Source of the DNA: Gluconobacter frateurii
GTDB taxonomy: Bacteria; Pseudomonadota; Alphaproteobacteria; Acetobacterales; Acetobacteraceae
DNA: 64,000 nt
NCBI RefSeq assembly: GCF_002723955.1
Contig: NZ_BEWN01000001.1
Coordinates: 992,001-1,056,000, forward strand
Direction of reading: 5' to 3'
Both the position numbers and the translations under genes were made by a program. Shown here one piece after another: positions 1-8,211 of the stretch; the stretch's first letter is position 1; the number at the start of each line of letters is the position of its first letter. Below the pieces are notes generated by a model, which saw only the letters and a program-made list of their open reading frames with translations, did not search any database and was not told where the DNA came from.

Positions 1-473
1 ATGTCTTTCTCGGAAAGGTTTAATCCCTTCCTGATCTGTGTCAGCAGTTCCGGCTCAAGCGGTCCTTTGCGGCGAAGTGTCGGAGCAGCAAAAGCCAGCC
101 TTCCATTGTCACGCCGGATCCTTACCAAGCCTGCTCCACATTCCTGCATGATGTCTCTCCCCGCGGGAAAATTCCGGGAAGATAACCAGACATGACAGCT
201 TCCGAGCGTAGGATGGCCCGCAAAAGGAAGTTCGCTGTAAGGGGTAAATATTCTTAGCCGATAATCTGCATCGGGGTGTTCAGGCTTCAGAAGAAATGTT
301 GTTTCGCTCAGATTGGTCCAGTTGGCGAACGCAGCCATTTTCGCTGCAGACAAAGCGTCCGCTTTTTCCACTACAGCCAAAGGGTTCCCTCGCAAGGGTA
401 CAGACGAGAATACATCAACCTGCTGGAAGTCCAGACTGGTTACTTCCGTCTGAGAAGAAATGTTTTCCGTCAT
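1..473 (-). CDS. PhzF family isomerase, partial (C-terminus outside window)
   Basis: This gene runs off the left edge; about 157 codons are visible, read from an ATG at 473. The product belongs to the PhzF family, soluble isomerases with a diaminopimelate-epimerase fold. Visible blocks are DVFSSVPLRGNPLAVV (residues 20-35), NLSETTF (54-60) with the family's conserved Glu at 57, and the signature FAGHPTLG (84-91). Relatives are usually 260-300 residues, so the second domain is missing from view. A weak ribosome site (TGAGGA) lies about 11 bases upstream of the start. The substrate cannot be named from sequence; phenazine production is not implied, because most PhzF-like proteins sit outside phenazine clusters. 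The following TetR gene is on the same strand. Confidence 0.85.
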   Translation of the reverse strand, partial: MTENISSQTEVTSLDFQQVDVFSSVPLRGNPLAVVEKADALSAAKMAAFANWTNLSETTFLLKPEHPDADYRLRIFTPYSELPFAGHPTLGSCHVWLSSRNFPAGRDIMQECGAGLVRIRRDNGRLAFAAPTLRRKGPLEPELLTQIRKGLNLSEKD

Positions 474-569
474 CAATTGATTAATCCTCAGATTGTTTCT
501 GTATGGTAATGTAAAATCTGGATTAAATCCGAAACCATGAAGGTGACGCCGCACTTTTGACGGCGGTCA

Positions 570-1223
570 TCATGGCGACATCTCGCAGCGCTCTTTTTCC
601 AAAGTATGAAGATTTTGTGCCAGTCCCTGTAGAGACATCTTCAGGCCGAAATGGAAACCTTCATCAGGGTCGCTCTGAAGGATCTGATGCCACGCCAAGG
701 CTGCAACCGGATAGCGTAACAGAAGAGACTGGAGATCCGGACTCTGGTTATGATCGGGGCGTTTTTCGGCAAATGCCTGCTCTTCGATCGTAAAGCCGAT
801 GACAAAGTAGAGCGTGGAAAAAGTCCCCCAGGTGGCTGTGCGATCATCTGCACCGGCTTCCTTAAGGCTGGAGATCATCTGGGAACTGATGCGGGCCACG
901 TTATCGGAAAGCGGATAAGTTCTTGCCAGAAAGCGGGCCCCGTCACGGTGAGCCAGCAATGCCTGCCTGACTTCGCAGGAAATTCTGAAGAACATTTCCT
1001 GCCATTTTTCCGCAACGACCGTGGTCGTTGCTACCTGTTCGAGAAGTGTGTCAGCCACCGCTTCGAACAACGCGTCCTTATTCGCAAAATGCCAGTAGAG
1101 TGAGGGAACCTGTACGTCCAGCATGTCTGCCAGCTTGCGCATTGTCAGACCTTCCATTCCCAGCATGTCCAGCAACTGCAGTGCTGAACTGATGACCTGC
1201 TCCCTTACAATTTTCGCACTCAC
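570..1223 (-). CDS. TetR family transcriptional regulator
   Basis: A 217-residue TetR-type repressor. The N-terminal helix-turn-helix spans about residues 26-47 (LTMRKLADMLDVQVPSLYWHF, with the usual SLYWHFANK end of the recognition helix region). The rest is an all-helical ligand and dimer domain of the tetracycline-repressor C-terminal type. It is divergently transcribed from the FAD monooxygenase at 1308. Two perfect inverted repeats lie between the two starts, so autorepression and repression of the monooxygenase is the natural inference. The ligand is unknown, probably an aromatic or polyketide-like compound if it matches the target enzyme's substrate. Confidence 0.9.
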   Translation of the reverse strand: MSAKIVREQVISSALQLLDMLGMEGLTMRKLADMLDVQVPSLYWHFANKDALFEAVADTLLEQVATTTVVAEKWQEMFFRISCEVRQALLAHRDGARFLARTYPLSDNVARISSQMISSLKEAGADDRTATWGTFSTLYFVIGFTIEEQAFAEKRPDHNQSPDLQSLLLRYPVAALAWHQILQSDPDEGFHFGLKMSLQGLAQNLHTLEKERCEMSP

Positions 1224-1253
1224 GGCGTCCTCGTCTCCTCCTTGTCCTTACAA

Positions 1254-1289
1254 CCTAATACCGTTAGGCTGCGAATCTAACAATGTTAG
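1254..1289. promoter_or_regulatory. Two inverted repeats, probable TetR operators
   Basis: Between the divergent starts are CCTAATACCGTTAGG (1254-1268, perfect 5-base arms) and CTAACAATGTTAG (1277-1289, perfect 5-base arms, with AA/TT extending the match further out). Both contain the same CTAA/TTAG half-site. They sit 19-54 bases upstream of the monooxygenase start and 31-66 bases upstream of the regulator start, where a repressor would block both promoters. Binding by the neighbouring TetR protein is inferred. Confidence 0.75.
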
Positions 1290-1307
1290 TTTCGAGGGGT
1301 GCAGACC

Positions 1308-2759
1308 ATGAAAACTTCGTATGATGTATTGGTTTGCGGTGCGGGCCCCGTGGGATTGTGGCTGGCCTGCGAGCTGAAACTTGCCCAAATCGATGTCGCA
1401 GTCCTCGACCGACGGCCGACCCGGACGGCGGAATCACGCGCACTGGCGATCCATGGGCGGACATTGGAAATGTTCGGTCTACGCGGTTGTGTGGAAGACT
1501 TTCTTGCAGCCGGACAGAAAATACCCCTGATGGAATACGGAGCCCTGGACACGCGGCTTGAATTTTCCTCTTTTGAAAGCCGCTTTCCTTTCACTCTGTT
1601 TCTCCGTCAGACCAAAACGGAAGAATTTCTGGAAAAGCGCGCCTTGGCACTTGGTGTACCTTTGCTCCGTGAAACGGAAGTCACTCAGGTCAAAGAGGAT
1701 GGGGCCGAGGTGCAGGTGACCACTTCCCAAGGGCAGTTCTCTGCCGCGTGGCTGGTTGGTGCCGACGGTGCACGCAGCCTGGTTCGGCATCAGGCGGCCA
1801 TCAACTTTGACGGCTTTGATGGGCGTATCACCGCGATGCTGGGAGATGTGGTTCTGGCGAAGCCGCCAGAGGGAGGCGGCGTGCTGTCGATGGTGACGTC
1901 TCGCGGCGCCCTCATGATGTCTCCCCTGGGCGACGGTGCGCATCATCGGGTCATCGCCATTGATGCGGAGCGGTCGTCGGTGCCAAAGGAGACACCGCTC
2001 ACCGTTGCAGAACTGGCGTCTGCTGCATTGAAAATCTCCGGCAAAGATTATGGAATGGGCCAAGCGTCCTGGCTGTCCCGCTTTACGGATGCCACGCGTC
2101 TTGCGTCTGCTTACAGAAAAGGGCGTATTCTGCTGGCGGGAGACGCTGCGCATATTCACGCCCCGATGGGCGGCCAGGGACTGAACGTCGGTCTACAGGA
2201 CGCGATGAATCTCGGCTGGAAGCTGGCCATGGTCGTTAAAAAACAGGCTCCTGAAAGCCTGCTTAATACCTATCATTCCGAGCGTAGACCGGTCGGTCAG
2301 ATGTTGTTTGACAACACGTTGGCGCAGGTTGCCCTGGCAACCAACTTTACGCCGCCAAATCTGTCATTACGAAATACAATGAATGACATCCTGTCTTTCC
2401 CTGACGTAAACCGCCGCCTTGCTTCAGAAATTTCGGGATTTGGTATCGCCTACGGATACGACAGCGTTGTACCCGAAACTCTACCAATGCATCTGGCTTC
2501 CGGTAAACGCGTTCCGGATGTCGACCTGATCGTCGAGAACCAGTCAGCGACACTCTATGGGTGCTTGGAAAAGGGTGAATGGGTGCATCTGGCACTTTCT
2601 TCCAAAGAACAGGATGTTTCAGAATTTCCTGACTGGCTGGATCCACATATCGTCAAACACATCACGGCGGATTGCGTTAATGACAGTCCCAGTTTGGCTG
2701 GTATTTCATCTGTATTGATCCGCCCGGATGGTTACGCCCATAGCGTGACAATGATCTGA
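1308..2759 (+). CDS. FAD-dependent aromatic monooxygenase
   Basis: A 483-residue class A flavoprotein monooxygenase of the PheA/TfdB/PgaE type. The N-terminal Rossmann motif is GAGPVG (residues 11-16). A DG motif lies at GADGARSLVR (151-160) and the second FAD motif is LLAGDAAHIHAPMGGQGLN (about 275-293). Such enzymes use NAD(P)H and O2 to hydroxylate phenols, anthraquinones or tetracycline-like rings in the cytoplasm. I chose the ATG at 1308 because GAGGGG lies 8 bases upstream; an in-frame GTG at 1299 has no such site. It is divergent from the TetR gene and followed after 95 bases by an alpha/beta hydrolase that may act on its product. The substrate is not predictable; tetracycline inactivation is possible but unproven. 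Confidence 0.9.
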   Translation: MKTSYDVLVCGAGPVGLWLACELKLAQIDVAVLDRRPTRTAESRALAIHGRTLEMFGLRGCVEDFLAAGQKIPLMEYGALDTRLEFSSFESRFPFTLFLRQTKTEEFLEKRALALGVPLLRETEVTQVKEDGAEVQVTTSQGQFSAAWLVGADGARSLVRHQAAINFDGFDGRITAMLGDVVLAKPPEGGGVLSMVTSRGALMMSPLGDGAHHRVIAIDAERSSVPKETPLTVAELASAALKISGKDYGMGQASWLSRFTDATRLASAYRKGRILLAGDAAHIHAPMGGQGLNVGLQDAMNLGWKLAMVVKKQAPESLLNTYHSERRPVGQMLFDNTLAQVALATNFTPPNLSLRNTMNDILSFPDVNRRLASEISGFGIAYGYDSVVPETLPMHLASGKRVPDVDLIVENQSATLYGCLEKGEWVHLALSSKEQDVSEFPDWLDPHIVKHITADCVNDSPSLAGISSVLIRPDGYAHSVTMI

Positions 2760-2773
2760 ACATAATACATCCC

Positions 2774-2786
2774 GGTTCTTAGAACC
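2774..2786. promoter_or_regulatory. Short perfect palindrome between monooxygenase and hydrolase
   Basis: GGTTCTTAGAACC is a perfect 13-base palindrome in the 95-base gap between the monooxygenase stop and the hydrolase start. No T-run follows it, so it is a poor terminator; an operator for the hydrolase is possible. Evidence is the symmetry only. Confidence 0.3.
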
Positions 2787-2854
2787 AGATAGTCCATGCA
2801 ACCTAAAACATTCCGCATAGACTAACATTATTCTTACTAGAGGCCAGTGTACGA

Positions 2855-4042
2855 ATGACAGATAAACCCAATGTCTCGGCATACTCTGAATTTGCAGATC
2901 ACGGCGTTTCCCGTTTTTTCCGCAATCAGACCTTTCATTTCCAGACTCTTCGCGCTCTGAACGACATCGTCGCCAATGGAGCGGATCTCAGCGAAGTGCT
3001 GACAGCCATAAGCTCCATCCCGGACGGTGATACAAACGCCTGGTTTGATGCCTTTTCCGAACTCGCCATCCGCACCGAAAAGCGTATCCCCACCTGTCTG
3101 GATCCGCTCAGCAATGGCTATGCCTGGCTCCGGTCCCACAATTACTGGCGTACTGCAGAATTCCTTCTACCTTCCGACGATCTGCGACGCAAAACTGCCT
3201 GGGCGCGGCAAATCGCCGCTTTCGATAATGGTCTAAAACTGGCCGGTATCGCTTATGAACGTTTCACCATTCCTTATGAAACCGGTCACCTCCGTGGCAT
3301 CCTTTATCCGGGTCCTGATGGGTGGCAGGAAAAGCCGCTTATCGTACTGGTTGGCGGCTACGATTCCACGCTGGAAGAACTGTATTTCGTTCTGGCCAAA
3401 GCGGCCTATGACCGCGGTTATGGTGTCCTCACCTATGAAGGCCCGGGTCAGGGGGGCGTTCTGCGCGAATACGGTCTCACTTTCACACCGGAATGGGAAA
3501 AACCTACTGCGGCCATTCTGGATTACTTTGAAGCCGCCTGGTTCCGTCCGGAGAAAACTGTTCTCATTGGCATGAGTATGGGGGGTTACCTTGCTCCTCG
3601 GGCAGCTGCCTTCGATCTACGCATCTCCGGCGTCGTTGCTTATGATGTCCTGTTCGATATGGGCAGTATCGCTGAACGCTACACTGCCCTCGCACAAAAG
3701 CCTGAGGCCGCAAAAAATCCGGATCTGGTCTGGGCTGTTGATAACGCCTGCTGGACTCTTGGAGTCACTACGCTGCCAGAAGCCGCCAAGGCTATGACGT
3801 CCTATACCCTCAGAGACGTGTCTCAAAAAATCACCTCCGACGTTCTGATCTTCGTCGGTGAAAACGACCACTTTGTTCCTGCCTCTCAGGCTGATGATTT
3901 CGCAAAAGCCTGCACCGGCGCACGATCCGTCGAAACGGTTACCTTTGACACTCTCTCGGGAGGGGCGGAACATTGCCAGCTCGGGGCCCAAACTCTCTGG
4001 CACGCCACGTTTTTCAGCTGGATGATCAGTAAGTTCAGCTGA
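2855..4042 (+). CDS. Alpha/beta hydrolase, FrsA/dihydropseudooxynicotine-hydrolase-like
   Basis: A 395-residue alpha/beta hydrolase with an extended helical N-terminus (about residues 1-130) as in the FrsA-like (DUF1100) and 2,6-dihydropseudooxynicotine hydrolase group. The nucleophile elbow is GMSMGG (Ser241), the acid is likely Asp338 in GENDHF, and the base His373 in GGAEHC. The oxyanion-region glycine block VGGYD is near 166-170. Members of this group cleave C-C or ester bonds in degradation of ring compounds. It follows the FAD monooxygenase on the same strand, so hydroxylation followed by hydrolytic cleavage is a reasonable inference. It could have its own promoter in the 95-base gap. 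Confidence 0.85.
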   Translation: MTDKPNVSAYSEFADHGVSRFFRNQTFHFQTLRALNDIVANGADLSEVLTAISSIPDGDTNAWFDAFSELAIRTEKRIPTCLDPLSNGYAWLRSHNYWRTAEFLLPSDDLRRKTAWARQIAAFDNGLKLAGIAYERFTIPYETGHLRGILYPGPDGWQEKPLIVLVGGYDSTLEELYFVLAKAAYDRGYGVLTYEGPGQGGVLREYGLTFTPEWEKPTAAILDYFEAAWFRPEKTVLIGMSMGGYLAPRAAAFDLRISGVVAYDVLFDMGSIAERYTALAQKPEAAKNPDLVWAVDNACWTLGVTTLPEAAKAMTSYTLRDVSQKITSDVLIFVGENDHFVPASQADDFAKACTGARSVETVTFDTLSGGAEHCQLGAQTLWHATFFSWMISKFS

Positions 4043-4106
4043 GGTACCCAATAATGTCACGTGAAGACAGGATTAAAAGTCTGCCGCTACGGAAGCCAAC
4101 AGGATG

Positions 4107-4670
4107 TTAGCGGAAAGCCTCCTCAACCAGCTGATCGATCGTAAGAGGCGCGTTGCTGTGCCGGATCAGCGGCGCAAGTAATCCGTCTATCGCAAGCACG
4201 GCCAGTCCATGAACCTTCGCCCAGAGAGAGGCCATGGCTGCTTCCGGGGAGATACCGGACTGGTCGGATGCCGGAAGAGCCGCCAGTCTGGCAAAAGCCC
4301 GGGCTGAGGCTGTCGCAAGGGCCGGATGATCCGGATCGATGGCATCACTACGAAACATCAGTGTGAAAAGTCCCGGATTGGCGATCGCAAAACGAACGTA
4401 AGCCAGCCCGACATCCCGAGGCTCTCTGGCGTGCTCGGGTGACATGGCTTCAGAAAGCTCATCGAAACCCTGTGCGGCCAAGGCACTCAGCAGGCCGGTC
4501 AGGTTGCCGAAATGCGGGGCTGCGGCCGTCGCAGAGACGCCGGCATTCCGGGTGATCGCCCTGAGCTTCAGGGACGCAATGCCGTCCTTTTCCAGCATAA
4601 GCCGGGCCGTGTTCACCAAGGCCTTTTGCAGATCTCCATGATGATAGCTGCTTTTCGTGGGCGTCTTCAT
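4107..4670 (-). CDS. TetR family regulator, YHHGDL/WHG type
   Basis: A 187-residue TetR regulator. It opens with the SYHHGDLQKALV block (residues 8-19) typical of the TetR subfamily with a WHG-type C-terminal domain. The helix-turn-helix covers about residues 36-57 (LKLRAITRNAGVSATAAAPHF); the usual LYRHF end is altered to AAPHF. It is divergent from the carotenoid oxygenase at 4766, and two palindromes with TTTAC/GTAAA arms lie between. Repression of the oxygenase operon is inferred. A regulator of the same subfamily is at 18857-19465. Confidence 0.9.
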   Translation of the reverse strand: MKTPTKSSYHHGDLQKALVNTARLMLEKDGIASLKLRAITRNAGVSATAAAPHFGNLTGLLSALAAQGFDELSEAMSPEHAREPRDVGLAYVRFAIANPGLFTLMFRSDAIDPDHPALATASARAFARLAALPASDQSGISPEAAMASLWAKVHGLAVLAIDGLLAPLIRHSNAPLTIDQLVEEAFR

Positions 4671-4690
4671 CCTGATCCTCCAGACGTAAA

Positions 4691-4751
4691 TTTACACTGT
4701 AAAAATAACTTGACGAGCACTTTCTTCATCCGTCATTCTTTACGATGTAAA
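4691..4751. promoter_or_regulatory. Twin TTTACnnnGTAAA operators before the carotenoid oxygenase
   Basis: TTTACACTGTAAA (4691-4703) and CTTTACGATGTAAAG (4738-4752) are two copies of the same palindrome with centres 48 bases apart. A poor sigma-70-like -35 (TTGACG, 4710-4715) lies between them. The second copy almost touches the oxygenase ribosome site GGAGA (4756-4760), so bound repressor would block initiation. Recognition by the divergent TetR protein is inferred from position and symmetry. Confidence 0.8.
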
Positions 4752-4765
4752 GACCGGAGAAAATG

Positions 4766-6049
4766 ATGGTGACCAATAGAGCGCCGATCGAGCAGGAAAT
4801 CGATGCCTGCGGACTTTCCGTACAGGGAAAATTGCCGGCTGGTCTGCGAGGGACGCTATATCGGAATGGCCCCAATCCTCGTCCGGGAACGCCGGAAGGT
4901 CACTGGTTCGTGGGAGATGGCATGATCCATGCCCTCTCGTTCGTGGACGGGCGATGTTCCTACCGCAACCGTTGGGTCCTGCCGCAGACAGAACACGCTC
5001 TTGGGAAAGCCAATACGCACGCCATTTTCCATGCGGGGTCACTGATGGCTCTGGAAGAAGCACACCCACCGGTGGCCCTGGCGCCGTCGACGCTGACACG
5101 TTCTGGCGCGTCTTACCCGTCTGGTCCTTTCACGGCACATCCGAAGCATGACCCTTTAACGGGGGAGCTCATCTTTTTTGGCTACGCTGCCGATGGGGCT
5201 GGATCACGTGCCATCCGTTGTGGAGCTTTGGACAGGTCTGGTTACCTGAGCTGGGAAACACGCTTTGAGGCGCCATTCAGCAGCATGATCCATGATGCAG
5301 CCGTGACGCCTCGACACATTGCCCTGCCGGTCTTTCCACTGGTCAGGGAGTCTGTCGAAACATTCAGCTTTGCGTGGCGTCCTGATCTGGGCAGTTATCT
5401 GGCTGTGCTGGAACGTGGAGGGGCTGGTGACACCGTGCGGTGGTATGAGGCACCGACCGTCTATGCCTTTCATATTGCCAATGCATGGGAGGACCAGGAG
5501 CGCCTCTATTTCGACCTGTTCGTGTATGACACGCCTCCACTGTTTCCCGGTCCGGACGGGCAGCCGCCCTCGCAGAGACGGGGTCGCCCCTGCAGATGGA
5601 GCGTGGCGCTCACCAATCACGCGCCGGTCCGCGTCGAGCCCTTGTATGATATGTGTGGCGAATTCGGACGGATCGATGATCGCCTCGCCGGAAGCCGGTA
5701 TGACCAGATCTACTGCACAAGCCGCGTTTATTCACAGCAGTCGGGCTTTCAGGCTATCGCACGGCTCGATCTGAGGCAGGGAACAGTCGATCAGTTCGAT
5801 TTCGGAAGGCAGGCTTCGGTCTCGGAACCGGTCTTCGTACCGCGCCACCCCTGTGCCAGATCGGATGACGGCTGGCTTTTGAGCGTGATCTGGCGACCCG
5901 ATTTTTCTTCGTCGCGCCTGGCCGTTTTTGATGCCGCCCATGTCGCCGATGGTCCGGTTGCTTCCGTAATCCTGCCGCAGCGTGTGCCTGACGGCTTTCA
6001 CGGTAGTTTCGTGCCGGATGTTCTTCTGGCCGGGGAGCTGTCGCGATGA
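4766..6049 (+). CDS. Carotenoid cleavage oxygenase (RPE65 family)
   Basis: A 427-428 residue non-haem iron oxygenase of the carotenoid/stilbene cleavage family, a seven-bladed beta-propeller. The N-terminal signature GLRGTLYRNGPNPRPGT is present (about residues 28-44), followed by GDGMIH. The four iron-binding histidines can be assigned as His126 (TAHPKHDP), His177 (MIHDAA), His237 (AFHIAN) and His413 (DGFHGSFV), counted from the ATG at 4763. That ATG and the next at 4766 are adjacent; GGAGA sits 5 bases before 4766, so I prefer the second. The gene overlaps the following membrane-protein gene by ATGA and is divergent from a TetR gene. It is shorter than cyanobacterial enzymes (about 480-490). 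The substrate may be a carotenoid, apocarotenoid or stilbene; no carotenoid biosynthesis gene is in view. Confidence 0.92.
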   Translation: MVTNRAPIEQEIDACGLSVQGKLPAGLRGTLYRNGPNPRPGTPEGHWFVGDGMIHALSFVDGRCSYRNRWVLPQTEHALGKANTHAIFHAGSLMALEEAHPPVALAPSTLTRSGASYPSGPFTAHPKHDPLTGELIFFGYAADGAGSRAIRCGALDRSGYLSWETRFEAPFSSMIHDAAVTPRHIALPVFPLVRESVETFSFAWRPDLGSYLAVLERGGAGDTVRWYEAPTVYAFHIANAWEDQERLYFDLFVYDTPPLFPGPDGQPPSQRRGRPCRWSVALTNHAPVRVEPLYDMCGEFGRIDDRLAGSRYDQIYCTSRVYSQQSGFQAIARLDLRQGTVDQFDFGRQASVSEPVFVPRHPCARSDDGWLLSVIWRPDFSSSRLAVFDAAHVADGPVASVILPQRVPDGFHGSFVPDVLLAGELSR

Positions 6050-6639
6050 GCCGGGCTGCTACTTTAAAGGCTCTTCTACTCGAAGCCGGCGGATTGCTGC
6101 TGTTCTGGGGCTGTGATGCGCTCGGCTATGAGCATTATGCCTCGATAGCAGTGCTGGCTTTTGTTCTGGCTGACGGACTACGTCGCTGGCAGGGTGCTCT
6201 GGGCTTTCCGCGGGTCTGGTATCTGTTCAACGGGCTGGCTCTGGCACTGGCCGCGCTGGACATCGTGACAAGACGAGTGGCTTGGCCTCCATTTGAGAGT
6301 GTTGCCGCCAACCTGCTGATTGCGGGCATGTTTGTCATCGGCGCACTTTGGCGCAAACCGTTGGTGCAGGACATTGCCGAACAGCGGCAGGGTAAACCCT
6401 TCCCGACAGACCGGCATGATCTGCAGACGTTTTTTCGGGCGTATACATGGGTCTGGGCCGCTTATTTTGCGGTACGGGCTTTTGTCTGGTTGTGGATGGC
6501 GCAGCAACTGCCTGTGGCAAGAGCCCATGCGCTGCAGGGTATACTCGGGCCGGTCACCCTCTTTCTCATGATCGCACTGAGTTTCCAGGGGCAGAAGTTG
6601 TTCCGCGGTTTGAACCGGCTGGGACTGTTCCGGGAATGA
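6046..6639 (+). CDS. Inner-membrane protein, YciB/IspZ (septation-like) relative
   Basis: A 197-residue, very hydrophobic protein with about six membrane segments (near residues 11-27, 30-42, 58-74, 87-103, 132-152 and 163-179). Spacing of the segments and the basic motif WRKPLVQD after the fourth helix resemble the YciB/IspZ intracellular septation family, but similarity is weak. Its ATG overlaps the oxygenase stop (ATGA, 6046-6049), so the two are translationally coupled and probably work together. A role in handling or delivering a lipophilic substrate or product of the oxygenase is a guess from context only. Confidence 0.7.
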   Translation: MSRAATLKALLLEAGGLLLFWGCDALGYEHYASIAVLAFVLADGLRRWQGALGFPRVWYLFNGLALALAALDIVTRRVAWPPFESVAANLLIAGMFVIGALWRKPLVQDIAEQRQGKPFPTDRHDLQTFFRAYTWVWAAYFAVRAFVWLWMAQQLPVARAHALQGILGPVTLFLMIALSFQGQKLFRGLNRLGLFRE

Positions 6640-6662
6640 ATTAGGCAATTATGCAAATATGG

Positions 6663-7565
6663 TCATCGAAAAGGGAGCGCGAGAAGAATATCGATGATGG
6701 TCGCGGCACATCGTCCTGTCGGATCTCGATCGGGATCATAAATCGTCAGGGTCATTCCCAGGCATCGCGCGCTGGATACAAGGGGAGAGAGGATCTGGAC
6801 CAAGTGTTGAGGTGACAGGCCAGGAGAGCCCGGGCAATCCACTGCGGGCATGATCGCCTGATCCATGACATCGACATCGAAATGGATCCAGAAGCTTTGC
6901 TCAGGTGCTCGAAGAAGCACATCATGGATCCGCTGAGATAGACCTGACGGACCGATCTTCTGGGCTTCAAAAATATCAACCTGTTCAATCGCCGTGTCTG
7001 CGATATCGGACCACGCAAAGTCGGGATCGTGACTCTCACGCTCACCAATCTGGATGACATTCACATCCGAAACCAGCGGACCTGACACGTTGGGCCAAAC
7101 AGTCAAAAGCGGTTCACCCCGCCCGGTTGCGAGCGCCAGATCCATACCGGCCGCACCGCTAAGAGCTACTGCGGGATCGTAATTCCCCGGGTGTCTGAAG
7201 TCGCTGTGTCCGTCGATATGGACCAGTGAAACAGGTCCAACCTGTCGGGCACCTACCAGTGCTCCAAGCAACAGGGAGCAGTCTCCCCCAATGACAAGCG
7301 CAAACTCACCTGAAGTGCAAATATCCCTGGTCGTTTCTCCAAGGGTGAGGGCATATGCACGAATGGCATGCCCGTTCCGAATACGCGTTCCCTCCTGAGC
7401 CTCAGGATGATAATCCGGTCTCGGAAGGCTATGGAGGTGGCTATAGTTTACGGCTTCCCCAAGACCAGCATCCATTAGGGCTTCGGGAGCGCGCCATGTT
7501 CCGGGCACATGCTCGTCATGGAGGGGACTCAGTCCAAGGTTTGACGGGGCGAGAACAAGCTGCAT
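6663..7565 (-). CDS. Arginase/agmatinase-fold hydrolase with Cys in a metal motif
   Basis: A 300-residue ureohydrolase-family protein. Motifs in order are GGDCS (93-97), DGHSD (118-122) and FDVDVMD (229-235). In classical arginases and agmatinases the first motif is GGDHS, whose His binds the A-site Mn; here Cys96 replaces it. The other ligands (Asp118, His120, Asp122, Asp230, Asp232) are kept. A GGDCS variant occurs in some family members annotated only as arginase-like. The enzyme may hydrolyse a guanidino or formimino substrate or have changed its metal use. It is convergent with the carotenoid-oxygenase operon and followed by fosA on the same strand upstream; no urea or arginine genes are near. 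Confidence 0.85.
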   Translation of the reverse strand: MQLVLAPSNLGLSPLHDEHVPGTWRAPEALMDAGLGEAVNYSHLHSLPRPDYHPEAQEGTRIRNGHAIRAYALTLGETTRDICTSGEFALVIGGDCSLLLGALVGARQVGPVSLVHIDGHSDFRHPGNYDPAVALSGAAGMDLALATGRGEPLLTVWPNVSGPLVSDVNVIQIGERESHDPDFAWSDIADTAIEQVDIFEAQKIGPSGLSQRIHDVLLRAPEQSFWIHFDVDVMDQAIMPAVDCPGSPGLSPQHLVQILSPLVSSARCLGMTLTIYDPDRDPTGRCAATIIDILLALPFR

Positions 7566-7612
7566 GAAATGTTCTTACGGCTTCGCAATGTGGCTGAACG
7601 AAGAGCGGTTTT

Positions 7613-8020
7613 TCAGAGAACCTGCACGTTTTTCGAGGGCGTGTTCAGGTAATGCTGTAATCGGCTCTCAAGTGAGCCGACGTGGATTTCGAGCCTATGT
7701 CCATCCGGATCCAGAAAATAGACCGAGTGTCCCTCGCTCCTGTTCTCTTTCCAGATCACGCTGTTGCTCATCAGTGTTTCGCTCATGTTTGCGAAAGCAT
7801 CCTCGGAAACGCTGAGGGCTATATGCGTATAGTCTGCATGCGGTGTCTGTCTCACATGACCATCGCGAGACAGGCATAACCAGAGGCTACCAGCTTCAAG
7901 GTATGCGCCTTTTGCCCAGATCGCGCGCACTCTGAAGCCCAGAATATCTCGATAAAACGTCAAGGATCGCTGGACATCCGCCACGGCCAGAGTGATGTGG
8001 TTCAGCCCCAGAACAGTCAT
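7613..8020 (-). CDS. fosA: Fosfomycin resistance glutathione transferase FosA
   Basis: A 135-residue glyoxalase/VOC-fold protein with strong FosA features. It opens [12 protein letters not shown] (residues 5-16) and carries LWLCLS (46-51), DYTHIALS (63-70), KENRSEG (91-97), YFLDPDGH (101-108) and LEIHVGS (110-116). The Mn ligands are His8, His66 and Glu111; Thr10, Lys91, Ser95 and Arg120 match the fosfomycin- and K+-binding residues of FosA. The enzyme adds glutathione to the epoxide of fosfomycin in the cytoplasm. I use the ATG at 8020, which has GAGGGCGGG just upstream and gives the usual FosA length; an upstream start at 8077 would add 19 atypical residues. It stands alone between an arginase-like gene and an ArsR gene. 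Confidence 0.9.
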   Translation of the reverse strand: MTVLGLNHITLAVADVQRSLTFYRDILGFRVRAIWAKGAYLEAGSLWLCLSRDGHVRQTPHADYTHIALSVSEDAFANMSETLMSNSVIWKENRSEGHSVYFLDPDGHRLEIHVGSLESRLQHYLNTPSKNVQVL

Positions 8021-8211
8021 GCCCGCCCTCATCAAATTATCGCACTGAAGTATGATCCGCTTTCGAGACAACGACAATCCGTTATGAAACGGATACGAAG
8101 GTTACTATATGGCGAACAACCGATGCGTATTTAGATAATGTTCACTTATGAGATCAAAAAAACAGCTTAACGTCCCACATGACGGCGAAACAGGTCTGTT
8201 TTCACCTCGTT

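Noticed and set aside
1308-4042. Calling the FAD monooxygenase a tetracycline destructase
   Set aside because: Motifs are shared by many aromatic hydroxylases; nothing in the sequence singles out tetracycline.
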